Positions 20,634 through 30,829 of a stretch of DNA of 64,000 nt are shown one piece after another (positions within the stretch are counted from its first letter, which is position 1; every line of letters begins with the position of its first letter). The DNA is from Apodemus sylvaticus. Lineage: Eukaryota; Chordata; Mammalia; Rodentia; Muridae. Made by a program: the position numbers and the translations under genes. The stretch spans positions 7,943,570 through 8,007,569 of the forward strand of contig NC_067481.1 of NCBI RefSeq assembly GCF_947179515.1, read 5' to 3'. Below the pieces are notes generated by a model. The model saw only the letters and a list, made by a program, of their open reading frames with translations. It ran no database searches and was not told the origin of the DNA.

Positions 20634-20860
20634 TAAAGATTCATTTATCTTATTTTATGTGTGTGAGTGTTTTGCATGCATGCATGCATGTCTTTAAAGC
20701 ACATACATGCCTAGTACCTGAGAAGGCCAGAAAAGGTCATCAGTCTCTTGCAGGAGTTAGAGGTGCTTATGAGTTAACCAGTGTGGGTGCTGGGAATTGA
20801 ACTCCAGTCACCCACAGGAGCAGTACAGGCTGCTGACTGTGAAACTGCACCGTCTGCCCC
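20634..20860 (-). mobile_element. B3 SINE, antisense, diverged
   Basis: ATTTAT-rich tail complement, CATG repeats, 'gtgggtgctgggaattgaac' and 'tgcaccgtctgcccc'. Confidence 0.75.
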
Positions 20861-20884
20861 TTTCCGCAGGATTGTTGTTAGACT

Positions 20885-21058
20885 GACTCTCCTACCGAAC
20901 ACAGAACTCACTAGGGGCTCAGACTGGTAGCCAGCCAGCTCCAGGCGTCTGCCTGCTTCTGCCTCCCAGTGCTAAGGTTACAGGTGTGCTGGGGATAGAA
21001 CTCGGGTCCTTGTGTTTGTGCGGCAAGCACCTTCCAACCAAGCCATCTCCCTAGCTTC
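20885..21058 (-). mobile_element. B4-class SINE, antisense
   Basis: 'gtagccagccagctccaggc', 'ctgcttctgcctcccagtgc' and 'gtgcggcaagcaccttccaa'. Confidence 0.7.
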
Positions 21059-21387
21059 CTGCTTCCTTCTGAGACTTTTGTTGTTAGCTGCTGAACATTG
21101 TGAAATTGTGCTGCAAAGTTTCCTCATGGTTTTGCTGTGATGCATAATGAACTTAATTGGATGAATCTGATCCCTGTGAGACTTGCATTTAGTCTTCGTG
21201 ACGATATCCCGAGCGTCATTTAATCTGTTTGTTCAGTCTTATCGCAAAATCAATATTTTTCTGAGGCATCTCCTTGCAGCTCTGTCTATTATGAAGCCCC
21301 GTCATTTTGGTGGCTGGAAAGAACATCTTGAGGAGGTTTTTTGTCTTGTGTGAGCTTCTATTGCTTTAATAGATTTTGCCCTATTCT
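21059..21387. other. Unassigned, possibly ancient repeat
   Basis: About 330 bp without recognised repeat or gene. Texture is AT-rich and decayed. Confidence 0.35.
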
Positions 21388-21783
21388 TGGTGTGTGCCTG
21401 TGTGTTGTCTCTTTGTGTGTTGCAGATGTCTGTGTGTTGCAAGTGTGTGTGTTTCAGCTGTGTGTATATCTGTATGTGTGTATGTTTATTTGTGTATATG
21501 TGTGGTGCAGGTGTGTATCTGTGTATATCTGTGTATTTGTGTGTGTGTCTATCTCTGTGTGTCTGTGTGTTGCAGGTGTGTATGAATGTGCGTGTGAGTG
21601 TGTGGTTCAGGTGTGTATTTATCTGTATGTGTGTGTGTATATGTATTTGTATGTGTTGAAGGTGTGGGTATGGTACAGATACGTGTTTATCTGTATGTGT
21701 ATTTGTGTGTGGTACAGGTGTGTGTATCTGAATGTGTATGTGTATGTATGTGTATTTGTGTCTGTGTGTCTGTGTGTTGCAGT
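21388..21783. repeat. Degenerate TG minisatellite with ttgcag spacers
   Basis: TG/TATC runs are punctuated by about ten variants of GTTGCAG / GGTACAG / GGTTCAG. Plus-strand frames give Val-Cys-Val runs (up to 158 codons) and are artefacts. Confidence 0.95.
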
Positions 21784-21794
21784 GTCCTCCTCAG

Positions 21795-22041
21795 AGGCTC
21801 TCCACTATATTTTTTGAGAAATGTTCTTTTGCTGAAACTGTAGCTTACTGATTAGCCAGAGTGGCTGGCCAGGGAGCCTCAGTGATCTGCTCATCTCTGC
21901 CTCTCACCCCCCCCATTCCCCAGCGCCTGGCCTACAGGTGCATTCCGCTAGACCTGGCTTTCACACGGATGCTGGGAATTGAACTCATGTCCTTATGCTT
22001 GCATGCTAACCACTTTACTGATTGAGCCACCTCCTCAGCCC
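21795..22041 (-). mobile_element. B4-class SINE, antisense
   Basis: 'gtagcttactgattagccag', 'gatgctgggaattgaactca' and 'ctgattgagccacctcctca'. Confidence 0.65.
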
Positions 22042-22099
22042 CTCGATTATTTTTTAATAGCAGTTTTATTTTAAGATTGTGTATTTATCTATTATGTGT

Positions 22100-22292
22100 C
22101 CTTCCTTAAATATTAAAAAAATATATTTGTGTGTGTCTGCGTGTATCCATATCATGGCTTGCATATGACGGTCAGAGGACCCCTTGCCGGGAGTGCATTC
22201 TGTCACCCTACTGTGTGATACCTGGAGACAGAACTCCTACCAGCAGCCTCAACTGCATCTGTGTTTTCCTGCTGAGCCATTCCACTAGCCCG
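22100..22292 (-). mobile_element. B3-like SINE, antisense, diverged
   Basis: AT-rich tail, 'gacggtcagaggacccc', and head complement 'tgctgagccattccactagc'. Confidence 0.55.
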
Positions 22293-23567
22293 AGTTGCAG
22301 TTCTTTATCTCTCCCTTCATCAGTATCGATATTTAACCAAAGATTGAGGGTGAACTTCTCACAGACCTCTGCTCCATCAACCCCTCTCTTCCCATTTCCT
22401 TTCTGCCCAGTGTTTGTGTCCCCAGTTTCAGTCACACAGACTCTGCAAAGTCCAATGTGTCTTTTCTTGTCTCAGACATATCCTCTGCTCTGCTAGACTG
22501 CCTGATTCCTCTGCTGAGGTTTGCAGAAGGTCTTGGCAGTGAGCAGAGGGAGCCTAGCTTATTTGTTTCATTGTAGCAGGGATCACTGTTTTATCCTTTC
22601 TGTTGCCCAGTGTCTTAAGAACAGTTTCCCCTATGTTTTGTCGTATTTCCTAGGTGATTACAGTAGGGCAGCAAGGCAAAAACAAATATGCTTTACACTA
22701 ACAGAACCTGATGCCGCTAGCTGCCAAGACATGAAGGAATTTCTCTCTACTAATGCCAAGCTCGTCTCTGGTAGACATTAGCTGAGTATCCTGAATTCCA
22801 ATTCAGTCTGATGCTATCTATCAGTAACAACAGACCTCACAGGTTGAAGGACCATCAGCCTCACTTGAAGACAGGTTGTAACCTGTGCTCCTCACTGAAG
22901 AACTTGAGATCAGAGATCTCCTGGTCCCCCCCCCCCTTTTATTTTTGCTAGAGTGCCCCACAGAACCTTGGAAAGTACATCACTTTGTTTGCCAGTGTTT
23001 GACAAGGGAGGCAACTGAACAGCCATATGGAAGAGATGCAGAGGGGCAAGAACGTGGGAGGGGCTGTGAGCATCCGTGCTGTCTCTGGGCTTCCCACCCT
23101 CCAGGCATCTGTGTTCAGCAGTCTGGAATCTCACTGGACCGAGTCCTTCCGGATTCTCATTACACAGGCATGGCTGCGTCTGACACTCGCCACTGCTGGT
23201 TTGCTAAACTTTCCCCCTATCTCTCCTCCCCAGAAGTAGGACTTGAAGCTACAGTCTTCTGATCCATGGTTGGTTCCCCTGGCAACCCCTTCCTGAGGCT
23301 ACCCAGGATCCCAACCAAAGCCATCTCATTAGAACAAAGGGTCTGCCTGGTCACTGGGAATTTCCAAGGGATTTGGGAGCTGGGCCCAGCTGGCTTTCCT
23401 ACCACTCACAAAATGACAAGTGTGTTAGGGGACACGGCCAACACAGATGTTAGAACACAAAATCCTCAGATTCCCTTATCTATGAGAGTTCTAGGGACTC
23501 TGTGCCAGGGATTTGGGGCAGAGACAAATATCTCTCTATCAGTCTTTCCACCCATCTATCTATTTGC
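22293..23567. other. 1.3 kb with no recognised feature
   Basis: Single-copy-looking apart from a poly-C run at about 22923-22936. Frames up to 125 codons on the plus strand (22885-23262) have no recognisable domain and no clear exon borders. Confidence 0.5.
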
Positions 23568-23700
23568 TTTATTTTGAGACAGGGTCTTACTACATAGCTT
23601 TAGATGGGTCTGGGACTTTCTATGTAGATTTGGCTTTAAACTCAAAGAGATCCACCTGCCTCTGCTTCCTGAGTGTTGAATGTGTACATCATGCCTGGCT
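23568..23700 (-). mobile_element. B1 SINE, antisense, diverged
   Basis: 'tttgagacagggtcttacta', 'agagatccacctgcctctgc' and 'gtacatcatgcctggc'. Confidence 0.75.
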
Positions 23701-23721
23701 ATAATTGTTGTATAACACTGG

Positions 23722-24063
23722 ATAATTCTGTCTGTCTGTATGCCTGTCTGTTTCTCTTTTTGTATATATACATCTGTCTCTGTCTCTCTGTCTGTCTCTG
23801 TTTCTCTTGTCTATGGGCGTGTATACTTCTGTCTCTGTCTCTCTCTCCTCTGTGTGTGTTTGTCTCTATCTCTGTTTCTGCCTCTCTCTGTATATGTGTC
23901 TGTCTCTGTCTTTCTATTTCTCTATCTCTTTGTGTGTATGTATGTATGTATGTATGTATGTATGTATGTATGCCTCTGTCTCTGTCTAACTGTTTCTGGC
24001 TCTCTCTGTGTATCTGTCTCTGCCTCTCTCTCTGTCTCTCTCTCTGTCTCTCTCTCTGTGTGT
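23722..24063. repeat. (TCTG)n / (TC)n / (TATG)n compound tract
   Basis: 340 bp of TCTG- and TC-rich repeat with a pure TATG block (about 23934-23971). Both strands give repeat-derived frames (up to 147 codons). Confidence 0.97.
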
Positions 24064-24500
24064 AGGCATATGGAGGCCAGAGGAGGATGCTGGGTATCTC
24101 CTATTGCTCTCTGCCTTGCTCCCTTGAGACAAAGTCTCTCACTGAACCGGAAGCTTGTCATTTCTACTAGCCTATCTGGCTAGTGAGTTCCTGGAATCCA
24201 CCCATCTCCACTCCTTCCCCCACCCCCACCCCAGACAGGGTTTCTCTGTATAGCCCTGGCTGTCCTAGAACTCACTCTGTAGACCAGGCTGGCCTCGAAC
24301 TCAGAAATCTGCCTGCCTCTGCCTCCCAGAGTGCTGGGATTACAGGTGTGCAACACCACCATCCGGCTTTGTCTCCGCTCCTATTAACTGGAGTTAGAGG
24401 CATGTGTAGCTTTTACAAGGGTTCTGAAGATTTGAACTCAGATCCTCATCTTTACACAGCAAGAGCTCTTGTCTATGAAGTCACCTCTACAGCCCTTGGG
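24064..24500 (-). mobile_element. B4-class SINE, antisense, split by a B1
   Basis: 'ggaggccagaggaggatgct', 'gagacaaagtctctcactga' and 'atctggctagtgagttcctg' lie left of the B1, and 'gatttgaactcagatcctca' lies right of it. Confidence 0.7.
24229..24368 (-). mobile_element. B1 SINE nested in B4-class SINE
   Basis: Clean antisense B1, 'agacagggtttctctgtata' to 'aacaccaccatccggc', preceded by a C-rich (not T-rich) stretch, so the original A tail has changed. Confidence 0.95.
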
Positions 24501-24509
24501 TAATTCTTA

Positions 24510-25200
24510 CCACAGTGAGAACAGAAAGAGAGTCTGTCCCACAGATTTGGATAGATTTTTTTTTATCATCATTTAACTCATATTTTCCGTTTCCCTCCTA
24601 TTGAGAAGTGTTCTGCTAATTTATAAATATTTGGGAAGTATCTAGATGCCAACATAGATATTTCTAACTTATCAGAAAGCATACTGAGATAGTTCAATGA
24701 CTGAAATCTATCAAAACCCGTGCCGTAGAAGCTAATCTATTTTGGTGGGGGATTCACGAGAGCTTGGGAGTGAAGAGTGTTCTGTAGTTGTCGGTTGGAA
24801 CCCGACAAACATCAATTAGGTCAAATTGATTGACAGGGCTATTCAGAACTCCTTTATATGTGTTCATTTTTAAAAAAGATCTTATATCAATTATTCAGAG
24901 AGAGGCTTTGCAGCCTCTCGCTATGATTACAGGTCTATTTCTTTATGCGTGTCAGTGTGTTTTCTTCTTAATATCTTTTGACAGCCTGTTATGGGGTGCA
25001 TGCATTTTGAGGTTACTGCATTTTCTTGATATATAGATCAATCTATCCTCATGGAATGTTCCTTCTTATGCTCGGAAATACTTTCTGTCTTTTAATTTGC
25101 TCCCCTCATGTATATATAAGCACCTGGTCTTTCTAATGGATATACTTCATACAATATAGCTTTTGCAATACTTTTGAAATAGCTGTGTTTTAGATTTAAG
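24510..25200 (-). mobile_element. Ancient L1 ORF2 remnant, piece 2
   Basis: 'gaagagtgttctgtagttgt', 'aaacatcaattaggtcaaat', 'ttgatatatagatcaatcta' and 'cctcatggaatgttccttct' follow the antisense order of old mammalian L1 ORF2. AT-rich and decayed. Confidence 0.65.
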
Positions 25201-25214
25201 GCATCTCTTTTTTT

Positions 25215-25350
25215 TTAAAAAATTAAAATTAGTTTTAGTTGTTTTGAGAATTTTATAAAGTATATTTTGATCATATCCACTTCTCAGGTCTTCTAGTTCC
25301 TTCCAGATCCACCATTTCTTTCCTACCTCCCCAACTCTGTATTCTCTTAG
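25215..25350 (-). mobile_element. Rodent L1 3' UTR fragment, antisense
   Basis: 'tattttgatcatatccactt' and 'tctagttccttccagatcca' match the antisense 3' UTR of older rodent L1. Confidence 0.55.
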
Positions 25351-25354
25351 AAAT

Positions 25355-25577
25355 ATGATTTTTTTATTTTATAGGTCTGAGTAATGGCCTGCATGTATAC
25401 ACAGCACATGTGTGCAGTACCTTTGGAGGGCTGAAGAGAGCGTCAGCTCCTCTACAACTGGAGTTGCAAGTGGTTGTGAGCTGCTATGTGGGTGCTGGAA
25501 ACCAAACCTGGGTCCTCTGCAAGAGCAGTAAGAGCCAGTAAAAACCATCAACCAGTAAGTACTTCCTCTAGCCCCCC
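25355..25577 (-). mobile_element. B3 SINE, antisense
   Basis: 'ggagggctgaagagagcgtc', 'ctgctatgtgggtgctggaa' and 'aacctgggtcctctgcaaga'. Confidence 0.8.
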
Positions 25578-25579
25578 AG

Positions 25580-25660
25580 TCTCTTAGTTTAAAATTTTAG
25601 GTCATTTATATTTAATGTAATTATTGAAATGGTTGCTTTTGACCTATTGTGCTGTTGTTA
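25580..25660 (-). mobile_element. Ancient L1 remnant, piece 3
   Basis: 'atttatatttaatgtaatta' then 'ttgaaatggttgcttttga' is a characteristic antisense old-L1 phrase and continues piece 2 after the younger insertions. Confidence 0.5.
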
Positions 25661-25987
25661 CTGTTGCACAAAGGAAAGCCACACATTTAGTTTTAGGGAC
25701 ATCAGATATACATTTTCTTGTGGTCTTTGTGGGTAAGGAAGCTGGGCATAGCCTAATTGATTTAGGATCTCTCACAAGGCTGCAATTAAGCTACTTTCCA
25801 GGTCTTGAGTAGGGGAGTCATTCATTTCCAAAGTCACTGTGTGGCTGGTGGAATCCAGTGTTTTGCTGAACAGTGGCTCAGTTTCCGGTTGACTGTTGGT
25901 CCCTGCTGTCTTTGGTTCCTTACCAAGCAGGTGTCTCCAGGACTCACAACATAGTGCATTTCAGCAAAGTCAGAAGACAAATCCATG
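25661..25987. other. Probable old repeat remnant, unassigned
   Basis: 'tcacaaggctgcaattaagc' and the following 300 bp recall old mammalian LTR-like repeats, too diverged for me to name. Confidence 0.3.
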
Positions 25988-26281
25988 GGTCTGGAGAGAT
26001 GATTCAGCTGGTGTGGTGCCTGCCATGCTGCATGAGAACCTTAGTTTGATCCCTAGCATCCACGTTAGGAGCTGAGTGTGATGGTTATGTGCACTGGTAA
26101 TCTCAATGCTGGATAGGCAGAGACAGGCAGATGACTAGAGTTCCTTGGTTAGCCAGCCTAGACAAATTGATGAGCCCTGGGTCTCAACGAGAGGTCCTGA
26201 CTCATAAAATAGTGGATAGGACCCGAAGGATGATACCTAAGGTTGATCTCTGGCCTGTACTCACATGTGCACACACACATG

Positions 26282-26282
<1 letters not shown>
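25988..26282 (+). mobile_element. B4-class SINE
   Basis: 'ggtctggagagatgattcag' head, 'gcagagacaggcagatgact', 'gagaggtcctgactcataaa' and 'gatctctggcctgtactcac'. Its tail has become the following microsatellite. Confidence 0.75.
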
Positions 26283-26369
<87 letters not shown>

Positions 26370-26373
26370 TGCG
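26283..26373. repeat. (TC)n-(CA)n compound microsatellite
   Basis: About 25 TC units pass into about 20 CA units. Confidence 0.98.
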
Positions 26374-26384
26374 CACACACTTTA

Positions 26385-26533
26385 TTTTATTTTCCAGACA
26401 GGATTTCTCTGAATAGCCCTGGCTGTCCTGGAACTCACTCTGTAGACCAGGCTGGCCTCGAACTCAGAAATCCGCCTGCCTCTGCCTCCCAAGTGTTGGG
26501 ATTACAAGCGTGCGCCACCATAGCCTGGCTACA
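26385..26533 (-). mobile_element. B1 SINE, antisense
   Basis: 'cagacaggatttctctgaat' to 'gcgccaccatagcctggcta'. An 11-bp duplication cacacacttta lies at 26374-26384 and 26534-26544, so it inserted next to the CA tract. Confidence 0.93.
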
Positions 26534-26685
26534 CACACACTTTAAAGAAGGAAAGATTATTCTAATTAGATGGAAGATAACAGTTTTCTGCAATATGATT
26601 AAGGACAGGCCATCCCATCACCCTTCCTATATTCTATTGGCTTAAAGCAAGTCATAGGTCTTGTCTATACTAAAATGACTTTTTG

Positions 26686-26864
26686 AAAAAAAATTATTTA
26701 TTTTATATATGTGAGTACATTGTTGCTGTTTTCAGACACACCAGAAGAGGGCAGCAGATCCCATTGCAGATGGTTGTAAGCTACCATGCGGTTGCTGGGA
26801 ATTGAACTCAGGACCTCTGGAAGAGCAGTCAGTGTTCTTAACCGCTGAGCCATCTCTCCAGCCG
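26686..26864 (-). mobile_element. B2 SINE, antisense
   Basis: Full antisense B2: A/T tail, 'agacacaccagaagagggca', 'tgggaattgaactcaggacc' and 'gagccatctctccagcc'. Confidence 0.96.
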
Positions 26865-27019
26865 TCTAAAACAACTTTCTAATTCAAGGGCAAGCTACTG
26901 GGGCTCACCTTAAAGTCTCTCTGCAATACATGCCATTTCTTTTCTTCTTGTCTCACTTGTTCTATGGTCTTTTCTTCACCTTTTCTTGCCTTTTTTTTTT
27001 TTTTCTAAAAAAAAACAAG

Positions 27020-27125
27020 GAGGACCATGAATGTAGCTCAGAGATAGAATACTTGCTTAGTATGTTTAAGGCCCTGGGTTCTATCTCTATACTAACAAAA
27101 ATAAAAAAAAATAAAAATAAAAAGT
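27020..27125 (+). mobile_element. ID-type SINE
   Basis: 'gaatgtagctcagagataga' A-box-like head, 'aaggccctgggttctatctc' B-box region, then an A-rich tail. Derived from BC1/tRNA-Ala-like sequence; diverged. Confidence 0.75.
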
Positions 27126-27140
27126 CAATTCTAAAACTTG

Positions 27141-27297
27141 TTTTTTTTTTTTTTTCTTCCAAAGACAGGGTTTCACTATCTAGTCCTAGCTAGCCCTGGA
27201 ACTCTCTATGAAGATCAGGCTGGCCTCAAATTCACAGAGTTCTGCCTGCCTCTGCTTCCCAAGTGTGGGCTTAAAGGGGTATGCTACCACACTTGAC
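27141..27297 (-). mobile_element. B1 SINE, antisense
   Basis: Poly-T, 'aaagacagggtttcactatc' to 'atgctaccacacttgacc'. Confidence 0.88.
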
Positions 27298-27329
27298 CTG
27301 ATTGTTTTAAACACTTATTAATAATTAAG

Positions 27330-27612
27330 TGCATGTGTGTGTGTGTGCATGCTGTGGTAAGAGAGAAAATGTGTGTGTGTGTGTGTGTGTGTGTGTGCCT
27401 CTCTTGTTTCTGCTTCTATGCTACACACTCCAGGCTAGCAGCCTATGAGTTTCTGGCTGAGTCTCCTGTCTCTGCCTTCCATCTCACCATAGGAGTTCTG
27501 TGACTACAGATGCTTACCTGTGTATCCAGCTTTGTTTTGTAACTGGGTAGAACAAGGGGCTGTCAGGCTTGAGTGACAAGCACTTTTACCTGCTGAGCCA
27601 TCTCCTCCCATC
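27330..27612 (-). mobile_element. B4-class SINE, antisense, with TG tracts
   Basis: Two TG runs, then 'ccaggctagcagcctatgag', 'gagtctcctgtctctgcctt' and 'acctgctgagccatctcctc'. Confidence 0.65.
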
Positions 27613-27619
27613 CCCCCCC

Positions 27620-27900
27620 CAGCTGCTTTTCATCTATTTTTCCCCTTGTATTCCGCATCTCTTTGTATTTTGTATTTCTTTGTATTTTTATAAATGCTTG
27701 CTCTCTGCGTCCTTAATTTATCACAGCATGCTTAGACAATGTTGCAAGGTTTAACTCGAAATGTAAGAACCTTGCAACAGGAAACGTCTACCAGTTCCTT
27801 TGTTCTTCTGTTACTGCGCTTTTTACAACAACAGATACAATACATATCAACAGCCAGCTAGTTACCTTTCAACAAATCGGTCTTTTGGAATGTGTTTTGA
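27620..27900 (-). mobile_element. Ancient L1 remnant, piece 4
   Basis: 'cttaatttatcacagcatgc', 'aagaaccttgcaacaggaaa' and 'agatacaatacatatcaaca' match the next block upstream in antisense old L1, in the expected order. Confidence 0.55.
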
Positions 27901-27989
27901 GGGAGCAGCTGGGGAAATGGCTTCCTGTTGTTGGCAGAGCTTGTCTGAGTTAACATCTGTCCGTGGAGTTTAGGCTTTTAGAATCTGAT

Positions 27990-28245
27990 GACTCAGGGGC
28001 TTAGGAGAGGGCTCGGTTGGTGAAACGTCTGCTGCATAATCATAAGTGTGACTTTGTATTCTCGGTACCGCAGGAAAAGCCAAGCACAGCAGCATGAACA
28101 GGTAATCCCAGTGACTGGGAAGTGGAGACAGGAGGATTCCTGGGACTTTCTGGCCATCTGGTCTAGCTGAATCAGGGAGCCCCAGGTTCACTGAGACACC
28201 CTGTCTTTATAAACAAAACAAAACAAAACAAAACAAACAAAAAAG
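27990..28245 (+). mobile_element. B4-class (RSINE1-like) SINE
   Basis: 'cttaggagagggctcggttg' head, 'ggaagtggagacaggaggat', 'cactgagacaccctgtcttt', AAAAC tail. Confidence 0.75.
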
Positions 28246-28269
28246 GGAGGGGAGCTAGAGATTGAGACG

Positions 28270-28455
28270 ATGGGGCTGAAGAGATGGCTCAGTGGTTAAG
28301 AGCACTGACTGCTTTTCCAAAGGTCCTGAGTTCAATTTCCAGCAACCACATGGTAGCTCACACCAATCTGTAATGCGACCCAATGCCCTCTTCTGGTGTG
28401 TCTCAAGACAGCTACAATGTACTCTTATACATAAAATAAATCAATAAATCTTTAA
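28270..28455 (+). mobile_element. B2 SINE
   Basis: Full sense B2 with 'gctgaagagatggctcagtg' head and 'ataaatcaataaatcttt' tail followed by a short GA run. attgaga on both sides may be the target duplication. Confidence 0.96.
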
Positions 28456-28577
28456 GAGAGAGAGAGAGAGAAATTGAGAAGACATTGTTAACTGTTAACC
28501 TATGGTCTCTATGGGCACAAGCACATATATACAGGTGTACTCCCTGCACACACACACACATACAATTTGATTATATT

Positions 28578-28762
28578 CTTTTTTTTAAGAATTTTTTTAT
28601 TGTATTACATTTGCACACTTCAACTGTCTTCAGACACACCAGAAAAGGGTATCAGATCCCATTACAGATAATTGTGAGTCACCGTGTGGTTGCTGGGAAT
28701 TGAACTCAGGACCTCTGGAAGAGCAGTCAGTGCTCTTAACCGCTGAGCCATCTCTCCAGCCC
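28578..28762 (-). mobile_element. B2 SINE, antisense
   Basis: Poly-T tail complement to 'gagccatctctccagccc'. It faces the sense B2 at 28270, so the two form a tail-to-tail inverted pair about 120 bp apart. Confidence 0.96.
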
Positions 28763-28774
28763 ATCTGATGATGA

Positions 28775-29234
28775 TATTCTGGTTGGTTTTGTCAACTTGA
28801 CATAAGCTGGAATCACCTGAGAAGAGGGAACCTCAGTTGAAGGATTGCTTCCATCAGATTGGCCTGTGGGCGTGTCTGGGGCATTTTCCTGATTGAAATA
28901 GGAGGGCCCAGTCCACTGTGGGCAATGCTACCCCTTGGATGGAGGTCCTGGGATCTATACTGAAGCAGGCTGAGTAAGTGGGGGTGGGGTGGGGGGTGGG
29001 GGGTGGGGGGGGAGGAGTGGGGGTGGGGGTGGGGGTGGGGGAGTAGGGGTGAGGGGGAGCAAGGGAGAAAGCAGCAATCCATGGCCTCTGCTCGGGCCCT
29101 TGTCTTGCCTTTCTACCTTGATTTCCCCTAATGATGGCCTGTGATGAGGATGCACATGTGGAAATCAACCCTTTCTTTCCGAGATGGTTTTGGTCAGTTT
29201 TTTTTATCACAGTAACAGCAAGCAAGTTAGGACA
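28775..29234 (+). mobile_element. MaLR LTR (ORR1-like) with G-rich expansion
   Basis: 'ttttgtcaacttgacataag', 'gaacctcagttgaaggattg', 'gtcctgggatctatactgaa' and 'ttatcacagtaacagcaagc' appear in order. A G-rich microsatellite at 28980-29057 has expanded inside it. Confidence 0.75.
28980..29057. repeat. (GGGGT)n G-rich tract
   Basis: More than ten runs of four or more G separated by single T or short GA spacers; strong G-quadruplex potential on the plus strand. Confidence 0.97.
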
Positions 29235-29414
29235 TAGGTCATCTTCCTCCAGGAGCGGGAGAGGTCATGGAATCCCAGGAAAGTAGGAGAGGGATCCTAG
29301 GCAGAAGATCCCAGGACAAGGAGTGGGTGTTTCAGATATTCCTGCCTTACAGGTGCCTTGGGATGGCTTAGGAGTCAGCAGGAGGGGACCGGGCTCCAAA
29401 GGTCCAGGTTTCAT
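29235..29414. other. No feature recognised
   Basis: Spacer upstream of a MIR element. Confidence 0.4.
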
Positions 29415-29585
29415 CTCTGCTTTCTGCTCTGCTGTTGGGTCTATTTCTCATCTGGCCAGAGCCTCAATTTTCCAAGCCATTGAGTAGGCATATAGAAAGT
29501 ACTTCTTAAGTTCATGAGGATTAAATGATCTGGTGCCTGAGAAGCCACTGGCCCGATGCCTGGCAGACCCTAAGAATGTAAGTGG
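29415..29585 (+). mobile_element. MIR SINE
   Basis: 'gttcatgaggattaaatgat' followed by 'gatgcctggcagaccctaag' reproduces the conserved core of MIR, with 'tgggtctatttctcatctgg' upstream. Confidence 0.65.
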
Positions 29586-29931
29586 GAGCAATTTGGCGCT
29601 GCTTTTCCACAGGCCTCAGGAGATCCAAAGTATTTGGCTGGAGCTCCCCGCATCTGAAACAAGAGTCAGTCTTGCTTTCACTGAGGTGGGCTTTTGGCCT
29701 CCTCTTGGTGATCAGAGAGGTCTTTGGCTTATGAGAGACACTAGGCCCAGGTATGTACCTGGACCAGCTAAGTGGAAGAAGGTTTTTCCTTATGGAAAGA
29801 TGGATTAAGTCAAACCTTAGGCTGAAGAGAAGTGCTGGGGTCCTGTCCCCAGGAGGGAAGCAGGCTAGGCCACCTGTGGTGTCAGATCATAGTTCCCCTA
29901 GACTGCAGATCCAAGGTTATCTACTTAAAAA
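29586..29931. other. No feature recognised
   Basis: About 345 bp with no named repeat and no convincing exon. Confidence 0.4.
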
Positions 29932-30515
29932 AATAATACCCCAAACTACAGCTAAAAGCAACACACATTGCTTGTGAGAGTCAAGAATGTGCCTCACCTG
30001 AGGACCTGATTCCAAGATAGCATCCTTACTATATGGTTTTCTTTATTTAAAAAAAATAAAACTCCGCAGAGTCATTTTAAGTAAGGTCAATATTTCCCTA
30101 GATGTGTAGAGTTAACAGAGGCATAGTAGCTAGTTTCAGAAATGGTGATCAGTGGTTCCCACTTCCTGGTATCACACCCTTGTGTAGGCTTTTCCAAAAA
30201 GAATATGGCTTACCTGTAGAAAAGATGATGGAGGCTTCCACGGGTGTCACAAAGTATCTCCTCACTGGGGGAGAAGCCAGTTGCCATTCCTAAGGTTTCC
30301 ACAGGTGTCACAAAGTATCTTCTCACTCCAGGAGAAGCCAGTTGCCATTCCTGACAGCCCTGTGGAAAAGCTGACATGGAGTGGAACCGAGACCTCCAGG
30401 TGGCAATCAGTCTCAAGTAAGGATGCCATCTTGGAAGCAGATGCTCAGGTGAGGCACATTCCTGACTCTCACAAACAATGCCTGTTGCTTTTAGCTGTAG
30501 TTTGGAGGTATTATT
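29932..30515. repeat. Large inverted repeat with internal tandem duplication
   Basis: The left arm (29932-30029) is the reverse complement, by eye about nine bases in ten, of the right arm (30417-30515). Between them a 61-bp unit is duplicated in tandem (30237-30297 and 30298-30358). The right arm and loop resemble an old mammalian MaLR/MLT-like LTR on the plus strand. Confidence 0.8.
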
Positions 30516-30544
30516 TTTAAAGTCAATTATATGAGTGATTGCCT

Positions 30545-30705
30545 GAATGTATAAAGGTGCACCACTTGCATGCAGTTGTCTATGGAGGCCAGAAGAGGGT
30601 ATCAGATCCCCTGGGGCTGGAGTCACTAGTGGTTGTTAGACACCTGAGGTGTGCTGGGAACATGATTTGGGTCCTCTGGAAGCCAAGCCATCTCTCTATC
30701 CTCCT
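30545..30705 (-). mobile_element. B3 SINE, antisense
   Basis: 'ggaggccagaagagggtatc', 'gatcccctggggctggagtc' and 'gggtcctctggaagccaagc'. Confidence 0.8.
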
Positions 30706-30829
30706 TCCCTGAGGGTGATTTTGTTTAAATATCATGCCTAACTCATTATAGGTGACCTAGAGAAAAAAGAAAAAAAAAAACCCAAACTAAAAGAGATCAT
30801 GTTTATACAAGCTTAATTTCTTTTAGTAT

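Noticed and set aside
21388..21783. Array with repeats and spacers
   Set aside because: Spacers are themselves TG repeat; eukaryotic context; no CRISPR features.
21341..21843. Cys-Val-rich 158-codon frame resembling a membrane protein
   Set aside because: Derived from TG repeats; hydrophobicity is an artefact of GTG/TGT codons.
23673..24183. 130- and 147-codon Ser/Leu/Cys-rich frames
   Set aside because: Encoded by the TCTG/TC microsatellite.
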